53,878 nt of DNA from Nocardioides sp. (GTDB lineage Bacteria; Actinomycetota; Actinomycetes; Propionibacteriales; Nocardioidaceae). This document shows positions 40,484 to 47,929 of this stretch, piece after piece. Below the pieces are notes generated by a model. That model saw only the letters and a list, made by a program, of their open reading frames with translations. It was not told the DNA's origin and made no database searches. Both the position numbers and the translations under genes were made by a program. The stretch is from contig NZ_JAOPWY010000183.1 of the NCBI RefSeq assembly GCF_025965415.1, forward strand, positions 1 to 53,878, written 5' to 3'. Each line of letters starts with the position of its first letter. The first letter of the stretch is position 1.

Positions 40484-41011
40484 TCAGCGGTGGACGGAGT
40501 CCAGGTCGGCGCGGGTGAGGACGGACCGGACCTCCAGGCCGACGTCGGCCAGGGGGTTCTCCCCGGCCGGTGACCGGTCGATCGCGCAGACGACGACCTC
40601 GACGGTGGCGCCGGCGTCGCGCAGCGCCCGCGTGGCATCGCGTACGGCGCCTCCGGTCGTGACCACGTCCTCGATGATCGTGATCCGCCGACCGGCCACG
40701 TCCGGGCCCTCCGCGAGCTTGCAGGTGCCGTACGCCTTGGCCTGCTTGCGCACGAACAGCGCCGGCAGGCCGGACTTCGCCGACACCATCGTGGCTATCG
40801 GGATGCCGCCGAGCTCGAGGCCGCCGAGGAGCTCGGTGTCGTCGGGCAGCAGGTCGAGCATCCGGGTCGCGACCCGGTCCAGGAGCGCCGGCCGGCTCTC
40901 GAAGAGGTACTTGTCGAAGTAGGTGTCGGCGACCTGCCCGGACCGCAGGACGAACTCCCCGGTCAGGCGGCAGGCCGCGTCGATGTCCTGTGCGAGCGTC
41001 TCGTCAACCAC
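40484..41011 (-). CDS. pyrE: Orotate phosphoribosyltransferase
   Basis: A 175-residue type I phosphoribosyltransferase that makes OMP from orotate and PRPP in pyrimidine synthesis. The PRPP-binding motif IIEDVVTTGGAV is at 112-123, and the catalytic lysine lies in the flexible loop RKQAKAYG (88-95). The hood residues FDKYLFESRP (32-41) fit the short actinobacterial PyrE. The start is the GTG at 41011, 7 bases behind TAGGCT. It is convergent with DedA. Confidence 0.95.
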   Translation of the reverse strand: MVDETLAQDIDAACRLTGEFVLRSGQVADTYFDKYLFESRPALLDRVATRMLDLLPDDTELLGGLELGGIPIATMVSAKSGLPALFVRKQAKAYGTCKLAEGPDVAGRRITIIEDVVTTGGAVRDATRALRDAGATVEVVVCAIDRSPAGENPLADVGLEVRSVLTRADLDSVHR

Positions 41012-41018
41012 GTCGTGC

Positions 41019-41024
41019 AGCCTA
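41019..41024 (-). promoter_or_regulatory. -10 element TAGGCT of pyrE
   Basis: Minus-strand TAGGCT with a 7-base gap to the GTG at 41011. It lies between the sortase remnant and pyrE, so pyrE does not depend on that remnant for transcription. Confidence 0.57.
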
Positions 41025-41044
41025 GGGCTCGAGGTCGTACGCCG

Positions 41045-41197
41045 TCAGCGGCCGGTCGGTACGCGGGACGCCAGGTGCCCGAAGGCCACGAGGCGGTCGT
41101 CGGCGTGGAAGAGCTCGGAGCAGGTCGTCAGGGTGAGCAGCCGCTGGCCGGCCTCCTGCACGGGCTGCACCCCGCCCACCGCCATCCCGACGACGTG
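41045..41197 (-). pseudogene. C-terminal remnant of a sortase gene
   Basis: About 50 codons on the minus strand resemble the last strands of a class E-type sortase: VQPVQEAGQRLLTLTTC, then SELFHADDRLVAFGHLASRVPTGR and a stop. They include the catalytic cysteine (codon 41122-41120) of the TLxTC motif and the active-site arginine of the DDRLVAF strand. The rest of the domain, with its catalytic histidine, is absent: upstream of 41197 the strand is the antisense of the aminotransferase gene and its promoter. A 46-codon frame from ATG 41185 exists but could not form a sortase. Confidence 0.6.
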
Positions 41198-41203
41198 CCC
41201 CAC

Positions 41204-41209
41204 TAGCCT
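41204..41209 (+). promoter_or_regulatory. -10 element TAGCCT of the aminotransferase gene
   Basis: TAGCCT, CGAGGC, then the ATG at 41216. Confidence 0.6.
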
Positions 41210-41215
41210 CGAGGC

Positions 41216-42391
41216 ATGTCCGTGACCGCCCGGCGCCTGGCCCACATCCCACCCACCGTGTTCAGCGAGATGTCGGCGCTCGCAGTGCGGACCGGGGCGG
41301 TCAACCTGGGCCAGGGCTTCCCCGACGTCGACGGCCCGCAGTCGGTCATCGATGCCGTCGAGGTCGCGCTCGCCGAGGGCGCCAACCAGTACGCCCCCGG
41401 CATCGGCATCCCGTCCCTGCGGGCCGCGATCGCGCGCCACCAGCACCGTCACTACGGCCTCGACGTCGACCCCGACCGCGAGGTCGTGGTCACGACCGGG
41501 TGCACCGAGGCCGTCGCGGCGGCCCTCCTCGGCCTGGTCGACCCGGGCGACGAGGTGGTCGTGCTGGAGCCCTACTACGACTCGTACGTCGCGATGCTGG
41601 ACATGTGCGGCGCCCGGCGCCGCCCGGTCATGCTGAAGGCGCCTGACTTCCGGCCCGACCTCGACGAGCTGCGGTCCGTCGTCACCGACCGGACGAAGCT
41701 GATCCTGCTCAACACCCCGCACAACCCGACCGGGACGGTCCTCACCCGCGACGAGCTCCAGGCCGTCGCCGACCTCGCGATCGAGCACGACGTGGTCGTG
41801 GTGACCGACGAGGTCTACGAGCACCTCGTCTTCGACGACGCCCGGTCGACCGACGGTCACGTGCCGATCGCCACGCTGCCCGGGATGTGGGAGCGGACGC
41901 TGACCCTCTCCAGCGCGGGCAAGTCCTACTCGTTCACCGGCTGGAAGGTCGGCTGGGCGTCCGGACCCGCGCCGCTGGTGCAGGCGGTGCTGTCGGCCAA
42001 GCAGTGGCTGACCTTCACCTCGGGCTCACCCCTGCAGCCCGCCGTCGCCCACGCGCTCGACCACGAGCCCGACTGGCCGGCCGCGCTGGCGCGCGACCTG
42101 CAGGCGCGCCGCGACCTGCTGTGCGAGGGCCTCTCGGCGGCCGGTCTGGCGCCGCGGGTGCCGGAGGGGACCTACTTCGCCACCACCGACATCTCCCACC
42201 TCGGCTGGGCCGACGGTCGCGAGTTCTGCCTCGCCCTCCCCGAGCGGGCCGGGGTCGTCGCGATCCCCACTCAGGGGTTCTACGACGACCCCGACGCCGG
42301 GCGCCAGCTGGTGCGCTGGGCCTTCTGCAAGGAGCGCGACGTCATCGGCGAGGGCCTGCGCCGCCTCGCCGCCGCCGACCTCGCCCGCTGA
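41216..42391 (+). CDS. PLP-dependent class I/II aminotransferase (DapC-like)
   Basis: A 391-residue fold-type I aminotransferase. The PLP lysine is Lys236 in LSSAGKSYSFTGWKVGW. Asn170 in NTPHNPTG, Asp198 and Tyr201 in VVTDEVYEHL also bind PLP, and GQGFPDVDGP (32-41) is the usual N-terminal substrate region. It is closest in pattern to the N-succinyldiaminopimelate (DapC) and kynurenine/glutamine aminotransferases. A DapC role in lysine and peptidoglycan synthesis is plausible but not certain. The ATG at 41216 is 6 bases behind TAGCCT. Confidence 0.93.
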   Translation: MSVTARRLAHIPPTVFSEMSALAVRTGAVNLGQGFPDVDGPQSVIDAVEVALAEGANQYAPGIGIPSLRAAIARHQHRHYGLDVDPDREVVVTTGCTEAVAAALLGLVDPGDEVVVLEPYYDSYVAMLDMCGARRRPVMLKAPDFRPDLDELRSVVTDRTKLILLNTPHNPTGTVLTRDELQAVADLAIEHDVVVVTDEVYEHLVFDDARSTDGHVPIATLPGMWERTLTLSSAGKSYSFTGWKVGWASGPAPLVQAVLSAKQWLTFTSGSPLQPAVAHALDHEPDWPAALARDLQARRDLLCEGLSAAGLAPRVPEGTYFATTDISHLGWADGREFCLALPERAGVVAIPTQGFYDDPDAGRQLVRWAFCKERDVIGEGLRRLAAADLAR

Positions 42392-42403
42392 GCGGAGCGG
42401 CTC

Positions 42404-43195
42404 TCAGCGGTTGGGGTAGTCCCGCGGCGGGTAGTCGGTGCCGCCCTCGGCCGGCGGCTGACCGTAGGGGTTGTCCGACGGCTGCTGGCCGTAGGGGTCG
42501 GGACCGGACGGGCTCTGGCCGTAGGGGTTGTCGACGGACGGGGGCGGCGTGGCGGACTGGCCGTACGGCCCGCCCGGCTGCCCGCCGTAGGTGGCGCCGT
42601 GCTGACCACCCGCGTAGCCGCCCGGGTAGCCGCCGCCGGAGTCCCGGCGGTTGAACCAGGCGCCGGCACCGCCGGTGAACAGCAGCACGACGACGGCGAT
42701 GGCGGCGACGAGCGTCACGGCGGACACCCCGCTGCCGACGCCGACCAGCGAGAAGAGCGCGGTGATGACGGCCGAGATGACGAGGAGGATCCGCGCGACG
42801 CTCGAGCGGCGCAGCACCAGGACGGCCAGCACGATCGCGATCAGTGCCCAGATGACCAGGCCGACCAGCACCGCGACCAGCACGCCGACCGCGGCATCGG
42901 GGTCGATGTCGGCGTCCTGGAACTCCGGCACCTTCTCCAGCTCGACGATGACCTGGTCGCGCGCGACGAGCAGCGCGAGGGCGGTGAAGCCGAAGAGCGC
43001 CGCGACGATGGCCGAGAGGACCATGGTGATCCAGGCGGCCGCGGTGACAGTGCCCGGGCGCCGGTCGGTCGGTTGCGTGGGCGCACCGTAGGCCGGCGCC
43101 TGACCGTAGGGGGACGGCTGGCCCGACGGCGGCTGGCCGTAGGGGTCGGACTGGCCGTAGGGCGTGTGCGTGGGGCCCGGCTCCTGCTCGCTCAT
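42404..43195 (-). CDS. Membrane protein with PYGQ-rich cytoplasmic arms
   Basis: A 263-residue protein. The N-terminus (1-45) and C-terminus (about 195-263) are low-complexity, full of PYGQ, YGG and PP repeats. Between them are about four transmembrane helices (52-75, 105-128, 135-155, 157-177). It resembles DUF4064-like or 'DUF308-like' actinobacterial membrane proteins with Pro/Gly/Tyr tails, which may bind other proteins. The function is unknown. The ATG at 43195 is preferred; an in-frame ATG ten codons upstream (43225) cannot be ruled out. The start codon lies in an arm of a 10-base inverted repeat. Confidence 0.8.
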   Translation of the reverse strand: MSEQEPGPTHTPYGQSDPYGQPPSGQPSPYGQAPAYGAPTQPTDRRPGTVTAAAWITMVLSAIVAALFGFTALALLVARDQVIVELEKVPEFQDADIDPDAAVGVLVAVLVGLVIWALIAIVLAVLVLRRSSVARILLVISAVITALFSLVGVGSGVSAVTLVAAIAVVVLLFTGGAGAWFNRRDSGGGYPGGYAGGQHGATYGGQPGGPYGQSATPPPSVDNPYGQSPSGPDPYGQQPSDNPYGQPPAEGGTDYPPRDYPNR

Positions 43196-43228
43196 GGGCG
43201 TACTCGCTTCGCTCCGTGCGCCCATGAG
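43191..43228 (-). promoter_or_regulatory. Inverted repeat over the start codon of the PYGQ membrane protein gene
   Basis: CTCATGGGCG (43191-43200) and CGCCCATGAG (43219-43228) are perfect 10-base arms with an 18-base loop. Each arm contains an in-frame ATG on the minus strand. In the mRNA this could hide the main start codon. GAGCGAGC-type short repeats fill the rest of the gap to 43324. Confidence 0.45.
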
Positions 43229-43324
43229 GCACAGGTCGCACTGCGCTGGATGACTCGCTCGCTCCGCTCGCTCATGCGCCTATCTCACCACGTCCGCGGT
43301 TGTCCGCGCCCGCGCCCGCTCGCG

Positions 43325-44413
43325 TCAGTGCGGCTCGAGCGAGAACCAGCGGCGGACCTCGATCCGCCTCAGGCAGACGACGGTCGCGACGGCAGCAGCC
43401 GCCGGGACCAGCACGAGCACCGTGTTGAGCGCGAAGACCAGGCATCCGCCGGCGCTGAAGGCGGCGATCACCATCAGGCCGCGACGCGCCCACTCGCGTC
43501 GCGCCATCGCGAACCCGGCCAGGACCAGCGCCACCAGGCACCACACGATGAAGGCGGAGGCATAGGCGAAGACGGTCGCGCGCACCTGCTGGAAGGTGAG
43601 CCCCTCGTCGAACATGTCGGGCTGCTGCTCGAGCAGCGCCCTGAAGAACTCCGGCGACAGTCCCGCGATCGCCACCCACAGCAGCGACAGGGTGAGCAGG
43701 CCGCCGGCGGTCACCACGGTGATGACGAAGGCCGCGACCATCGCGGCCGGCCGCTCGAGCAGCAGCTGCCGCTGCTGTGACGGGGTCCGGCGCTGGGCCT
43801 GGTCCGCCGTCGAGGCCGGCGGGCGGTGCTCACCGAAGGGCCGGGTCGCCGGCGGAGGCGTCGTCGGGTGCGGCGGCGACACCGGGCCCGGCCCGGAGTG
43901 GTCGCCGCGCCCGCCCAGCGGCGTACGACGCAGCGAGCCCTTGTCGCGCGGCTCCTTCTCGGGCGCGGGAGCGGGCGGCGTCCACTTCCCGGTGGCGAAC
44001 CACTCGCGAGCCGGCATCAGCCACAGCATCGCCGCACCCGCGGCGACGAAGGAGCCGGCCAGGCCACCCGCGGGGAGCCCAGTCACGAAGACCGGCACCG
44101 CGAAGAGCGAGAGCCCCAGGCGCGCGGAGCGGTCGGGCGTGCGGACGTACCAGCCGAGGATCGCCGTGGCGCAGGCGCAGGCCGCGGCCACCAGGCACGC
44201 GATGCGGAGCACCTCGGAGGCACCCGGGACGTCGAGGCCGAGCGAGGTGAACGGCGGCTCGGCGAGGAAGTCGCGGATCGACTGCTGGGTCTCCAGCGAG
44301 CCGAGCGTCGCGATCCGCTCCCAGGCGCTGACCAGCACCATCACGGAGGCGAACATGACGATGCCCGACGCCAGGGTGACCTGGGGCGGACGCTGCTCGG
44401 TGGGCTGGCTCAC
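43325..44413 (-). CDS. Multi-pass membrane protein of unknown function
   Basis: A 362-residue protein with two membrane blocks: helices at about 14-32, 68-88, 95-112 and 115-133, then a Pro/Arg-rich cytoplasmic linker (about 140-220), then helices at about 225-250, 282-305, 312-330 and 333-350. No catalytic or transport motif is recognised. The linker and Gln-rich N-terminus resemble many uncharacterised actinobacterial membrane proteins. The start is the GTG at 44413. It is transcribed toward the PYGQ-type gene 129 bases downstream and divergently from the ABC transporter. Confidence 0.78.
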   Translation of the reverse strand: MSQPTEQRPPQVTLASGIVMFASVMVLVSAWERIATLGSLETQQSIRDFLAEPPFTSLGLDVPGASEVLRIACLVAAACACATAILGWYVRTPDRSARLGLSLFAVPVFVTGLPAGGLAGSFVAAGAAMLWLMPAREWFATGKWTPPAPAPEKEPRDKGSLRRTPLGGRGDHSGPGPVSPPHPTTPPPATRPFGEHRPPASTADQAQRRTPSQQRQLLLERPAAMVAAFVITVVTAGGLLTLSLLWVAIAGLSPEFFRALLEQQPDMFDEGLTFQQVRATVFAYASAFIVWCLVALVLAGFAMARREWARRGLMVIAAFSAGGCLVFALNTVLVLVPAAAAVATVVCLRRIEVRRWFSLEPH

Positions 44414-44468
44414 CCGGCCATTCTCCCAAGAGGACCCAATGGCGCCACATCGTGGCCGTGAGGGGTTT

Positions 44469-44509
44469 CTCAGGGTCGCCCTCAGGGGCGTTCGGGGACC
44501 TGTCCCCGA
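44469..44509 (+). promoter_or_regulatory. Direct repeats and palindrome before the ABC transporter operon
   Basis: CTCAGGG occurs at 44469-44475 and 44481-44487 (12-base step), followed by the perfect 8-base-arm dyad TCGGGGACCTGTCCCCGA (44492-44509). They lie 36-77 bases before the ATG at 44546 and look like binding sites for a response regulator or repressor. Confidence 0.5.
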
Positions 44510-44545
44510 TGCGCGCGCCCGTAGGTCGCCGCGAAGGTGGGACCC

Positions 44546-45442
44546 ATGATCAGCGTCGAGTCACTCACCAAGCACTACGGCCCCTTCACGGCCGTCGACC
44601 ACGTGTCCTTCACGGCCGCGACGGGCCGGGTCACCGGCTTCCTCGGTCCCAACGGTGCCGGCAAGTCCACCACCATGCGCGTCATGGTCGGGCTCACCCG
44701 GGCCAGCACCGGCCGCGTCACCATCAGCGGCCGCGACTACCGCGACCTCGTCAACCCCGGGCTCGAGGTCGGCGTCCTGCTGGACGCCTCCGCGCAGCAC
44801 GCCGGGCGGACGGGTCGCGAGATCCTCACCATCGCCCAGCAGACGATGGGACTGCCCAGGACCCGCGTCGCCGAGACCCTCGCCCGCGTCGGCCTCACCG
44901 AGGACGAGGCCTCGCGCCGGGTCCGCGACTACTCGCTCGGCATGCGCCAGCGCCTCGGCATCGCGACCGCCCTGATCGGCGACCCGCAGGTGCTGATCCT
45001 CGACGAGCCCGCCAACGGCCTCGACCCGGCCGGCATCCGCTGGATGCGCGACCTGCTCCGCGGCTTCGCGAACGACGGCGGCACCGTGCTCCTGTCGTCG
45101 CACCTGCTCCACGAGATCGAGGTCATCGCCGACGACCTCGTCGTGATCGGCCAGGGCCGGATCGTCGCCCAGGGGAGCAAGTCCGAGCTGCTGGCCGCGG
45201 CCGGCACGCTCGTGCGAACGGCCGAGCCCGACCGCCTCGCCCGTGCCCTGCACGAGGCCTCCGTCGTCACCTCACCCATCGACGGCGGCCTGCGCGTCGA
45301 CGCCGAACCCGAGCTCGTGGGCGAGACGGCCCACCGCGCCGGCGTCGTCCTGCGCGAGCTCCGGCCCGCCGACGGCGCGGGACTGGAAGAGATGTTCCTC
45401 GAGCTCACCGCCGAGACCGCCCGCGAAGGAGCAGCAGCATGA
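44546..45442 (+). CDS. ABC-2 type transporter ATP-binding protein
   Basis: A 298-residue ATPase. Walker A GPNGAGKST is at 34-42, the signature is the variant LGMRQRL at 131-137 (typical of drug and antimicrobial-peptide exporters rather than LSGGQ), Walker B LILDEP is at 150-155, and the switch SSHLLHE follows. Residues 215-298 form the accessory domain of DrrA/BcrA-like proteins. With the coupled permease it probably forms an exporter for an antibiotic, peptide or lipid. The ATG at 44546 has GAAGGTGGG upstream. Confidence 0.94.
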   Translation: MISVESLTKHYGPFTAVDHVSFTAATGRVTGFLGPNGAGKSTTMRVMVGLTRASTGRVTISGRDYRDLVNPGLEVGVLLDASAQHAGRTGREILTIAQQTMGLPRTRVAETLARVGLTEDEASRRVRDYSLGMRQRLGIATALIGDPQVLILDEPANGLDPAGIRWMRDLLRGFANDGGTVLLSSHLLHEIEVIADDLVVIGQGRIVAQGSKSELLAAAGTLVRTAEPDRLARALHEASVVTSPIDGGLRVDAEPELVGETAHRAGVVLRELRPADGAGLEEMFLELTAETAREGAAA

Positions 45443-46260
45443 CCACCGCAACGCAGACCCCGCCCCTGCCTCGTACGACGGACGTCGCGCCCGCCACGGC
45501 GCGCACCGTCCGCCCGATCCCGATGAGCCGCCTCGCGAGGGTCGAGCTCCGCAAGATGTTCGACACCCGCGCCGGCTTCTGGCTCATGGCGAGCGTCGGC
45601 ATCGTGTCGGTCCTCGCCACTGCCGCGGTCATCATCTGGGCGCCGGACGAGGCGATCACCCTGGAGACCTTCTCCACCGCGATCGGCATGCCGCTGTCGG
45701 TGGTGCTGCCGATCATCGCGATCTTGTCGATCACCAGCGAGTACAGCCAGCGCACCGGCCTCACGACGTACACGCTCGTGCCCTGGCGCGGACGGGTGAT
45801 CACCTCCAAGCTCGTCGTCACCGTCGCCATCGGCGTGGTCTCGATGGCCCTCGCACTCGCCATCGGCACGCTGGGCAACCTGCTCGGCTCCGCGATCACG
45901 GGCCTCGACGCGGTGTGGGACATCAGCCTGGAGACCTTCGGCTACATCGTCCTGGCCAACATCCTCAGCATGCTGATGGGCTTCATGCTCGGCGTCCTGT
46001 TCCGCAGCTCGGCCGGCGCGATCGTGGGCTACTTCGTCTACTCGTTCGTGCTCCCGGTGGCCTTCGGCACCCTCGCCGCCTTCCAGGAGTGGTTCCGCGA
46101 CCTGCAGCCGTGGGTCGACGTCAACTTCGCCATCACCCGGCTCTTCGACCAGACGATGACGGCCGAGTACTGGCAGCAGCTGGGCGTGACGAGCGTGGTG
46201 TGGCTGTGGATCCCGCTGGCCCTCGGGCTGCGCGCGGTCCTGCGGGCCGAGGTCAAGTAG
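45439..46260 (+). CDS. ABC-2 type transporter permease
   Basis: A 273-residue membrane subunit with six predicted helices (about 48-70, 85-105, 130-155, 170-195, 198-218 and 243-263) and a 35-residue cytoplasmic N-terminus. The loop ITSEYSQRTGLTTYTLVPWRGRVITSKL (95-122) is the conserved coupling segment of ABC-2 permeases. It overlaps the ATPase gene by ATGA and forms one exporter with it. The transported compound is unknown. Confidence 0.92.
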   Translation: MTTATQTPPLPRTTDVAPATARTVRPIPMSRLARVELRKMFDTRAGFWLMASVGIVSVLATAAVIIWAPDEAITLETFSTAIGMPLSVVLPIIAILSITSEYSQRTGLTTYTLVPWRGRVITSKLVVTVAIGVVSMALALAIGTLGNLLGSAITGLDAVWDISLETFGYIVLANILSMLMGFMLGVLFRSSAGAIVGYFVYSFVLPVAFGTLAAFQEWFRDLQPWVDVNFAITRLFDQTMTAEYWQQLGVTSVVWLWIPLALGLRAVLRAEVK

Positions 46261-46291
46261 TCGGGGCAGCGTCCCCCTGCGTGCCTCGCAC

Positions 46292-46333
46292 GCGTCAGCG
46301 GCCACCGGTCGGGGGACCGGTGGCCGCCGACGC
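46292..46333 (+). terminator. Strong terminator hairpin after the ABC operon
   Basis: GCGGCCACCGGTC (46298-46310) and GACCGGTGGCCGC (46315-46327) pair perfectly over a GGGG loop, extended by five more pairs after one A/C mismatch. No T-run follows, as is common in high-GC genomes. Confidence 0.75.
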
Positions 46334-46409
46334 CTGTCCGAGGGCGTGGCGGACGGATTGCGGTCCCCGGACCGACCGTTGCGTTCCTCGGATGTCCCTC
46401 GGGCTCTGA

Positions 46410-46415
46410 CAGGCT
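46410..46415 (+). promoter_or_regulatory. -10-like element CAGGCT of the isochorismatase-PfkB operon
   Basis: CAGGCT, GACCGC, then the ATG at 46422, the same arrangement as before DUF3151. Confidence 0.35.
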
Positions 46416-46421
46416 GACCGC

Positions 46422-46979
46422 ATGCACCCCGACGCCTGGCTGGTCGTCATCGACCCGCAGCGGATCTTCGCCGACCCGTCGAGCCAGTGGGGCTCGCCGA
46501 TGTTCCCCGCGATCGTCGACCCGGTACGCCGCCTCGCCGCCGCCGCGGGTGAGCGCACGGTCGTCACGCGCTGGGTGCCGGCGCGCGAGCCGCGGGGCAG
46601 CTGGGCCGCCTACCTCGAGGCCTGGCCGTTCGCCGACGTGCCCGAGGACGACCCGCTGCTCGAGCTGGTGCCCGAGATGACCGGCGTGGGCTCCGAGGTC
46701 GTGTCGGTGCCGACGTTCGGCAAGTGGGGTCCCGCCCTGCAGGCGATCACCGGGCCGACCCCCCACATCGTGCTGACCGGCGTCTCCACCGACTGCTGCG
46801 TGGTCTCCACCGCGCTCGCGGCCGCCGACGCCGGAGCGACGATCACCGTCGTCACCGACGCATGCGCCGGCTCGACCCCCGACAACCACCGGGCGGCGAT
46901 GGACGTGATGGCGCTCTACCCGCCGCAGATCACCCTGGCCACCACCGCGGAGGTCCTGGGGCTCGGTGGCGGCGCATGA
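46422..46979 (+). CDS. Isochorismatase-like cysteine hydrolase
   Basis: A 185-residue hydrolase of the isochorismatase/nicotinamidase superfamily. The triad is complete: Asp11 in VVIDPQ, Lys101 in FGKW, and a nucleophile in STDCCV (Cys125 or Cys126). The conserved cis-peptide region VLTGVSTD precedes it. Substrates in this family include nicotinamide, isochorismate, ureidoacrylate and N-carbamoyl compounds, and none can be chosen here. The stop overlaps the start of the sugar-kinase-like gene as ATGA, which hints at a shared salvage route. Confidence 0.9.
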   Translation: MHPDAWLVVIDPQRIFADPSSQWGSPMFPAIVDPVRRLAAAAGERTVVTRWVPAREPRGSWAAYLEAWPFADVPEDDPLLELVPEMTGVGSEVVSVPTFGKWGPALQAITGPTPHIVLTGVSTDCCVVSTALAAADAGATITVVTDACAGSTPDNHRAAMDVMALYPPQITLATTAEVLGLGGGA

Positions 46980-47929
46980 GCCGCGTCATCCACACCGGCC
47001 AGGCCCTGGTCGACGTCGTCGTCGAGGTGCCCGACCTGCCGGCGCGCGGCCAGAACGTGATGGCCGCCTCCGCCACCGACTACGCCGGCGGCGCGGTCAC
47101 CGTGCTGGTGGCCGCCGCCCGCTTCGGCGCGGACTGCGTGCACGCCGGTGCGCACGGCACCGGGCCGCACGGCGACCTCGTCCGGGCCGCCCTGGAGGCC
47201 GAGGGCATCGGCGTCTCCGCTCCCCCGGTGGCCGACCGCGACACCGGCATCTGCGTCGTGATGGTCGAGCCCAGCGCCGAGCGCACGTTCGTCACGACCC
47301 TCGGCGCCGAGCGCCGGATCAGCGTCGAGTCGCTCGCCACCTCCGACCCGCGGGCCGGCGACCTGGTGTGCGTCACCGGCTTCTCGCTGGTCCTCGGGAG
47401 CACGCGCGATCCCCTGCTCGCCTGGCTGCCGACGCTCGACCCCGACGTGGTCGTCGTACTCGATCCGGGAGCGGCGTTCGCCGGCCTGCCGGAGGACGTG
47501 CGGGCCGCGATGCTCGCGGTCACCGACGTCTGGTCGAGCAATGCCGAGGAGGCCGAGCACCTGCTCCGCGAGGTGGGCGCGGAGGCGCCGGAGGACCTCG
47601 CCGCGCTGACGACGGCCATCGCCCCCCTGCTGCGCGGCGACGCGATCGCGATCGTCCGCGACGGCCCGGAGGGCTGTGCCGTCCACGTGGCCGGCGAGAC
47701 CACCGACGTGCCGGGCTTCCCGCAGAAGCCGCTCGACACCAACGGCGCCGGCGACACCCACACCGGCGCGCTGCTGGCGGAGGTCGCGGCAGGTACGCCG
47801 TGGGTCGAGGGCTGCCGGCGGGCGAATGCCGCGGCCGCCATCAAGGTCACCCGGCGCGGGCCGGAGTCGGCACCGACGGCGGCCGAGGTCGACGACTTCC
47901 TGGCGACGGCGGCCGAGCCTCAGCAGTAG
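46976..47929 (+). CDS. PfkB family carbohydrate/nucleoside kinase
   Basis: A 317-residue ribokinase-like kinase. The catalytic motif DTNGAGDTHTGA (254-265) holds the base Asp260 and the anion hole. SSNAEEAEHLL (187-197) and the N-terminal DYAGGAVTVLVAAARFGADC (35-54) fit PfkB, but the usual Asn of the GG-x-x-x-N motif is replaced. It phosphorylates a sugar or nucleoside alcohol. The partnership with a cysteine hydrolase suggests nucleoside, pyridine or modified-sugar salvage, which is inference. Its last 10 bases overlap the convergent flavoprotein gene. Confidence 0.9.
   Translation: MSRVIHTGQALVDVVVEVPDLPARGQNVMAASATDYAGGAVTVLVAAARFGADCVHAGAHGTGPHGDLVRAALEAEGIGVSAPPVADRDTGICVVMVEPSAERTFVTTLGAERRISVESLATSDPRAGDLVCVTGFSLVLGSTRDPLLAWLPTLDPDVVVVLDPGAAFAGLPEDVRAAMLAVTDVWSSNAEEAEHLLREVGAEAPEDLAALTTAIAPLLRGDAIAIVRDGPEGCAVHVAGETTDVPGFPQKPLDTNGAGDTHTGALLAEVAAGTPWVEGCRRANAAAAIKVTRRGPESAPTAAEVDDFLATAAEPQQ

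Noticed and set aside
42410..43190. Recurrent CCGTAGGGG words as a DNA repeat array
   Set aside because: They are the codons of PYGQ-type amino-acid repeats in the tails of one membrane protein.
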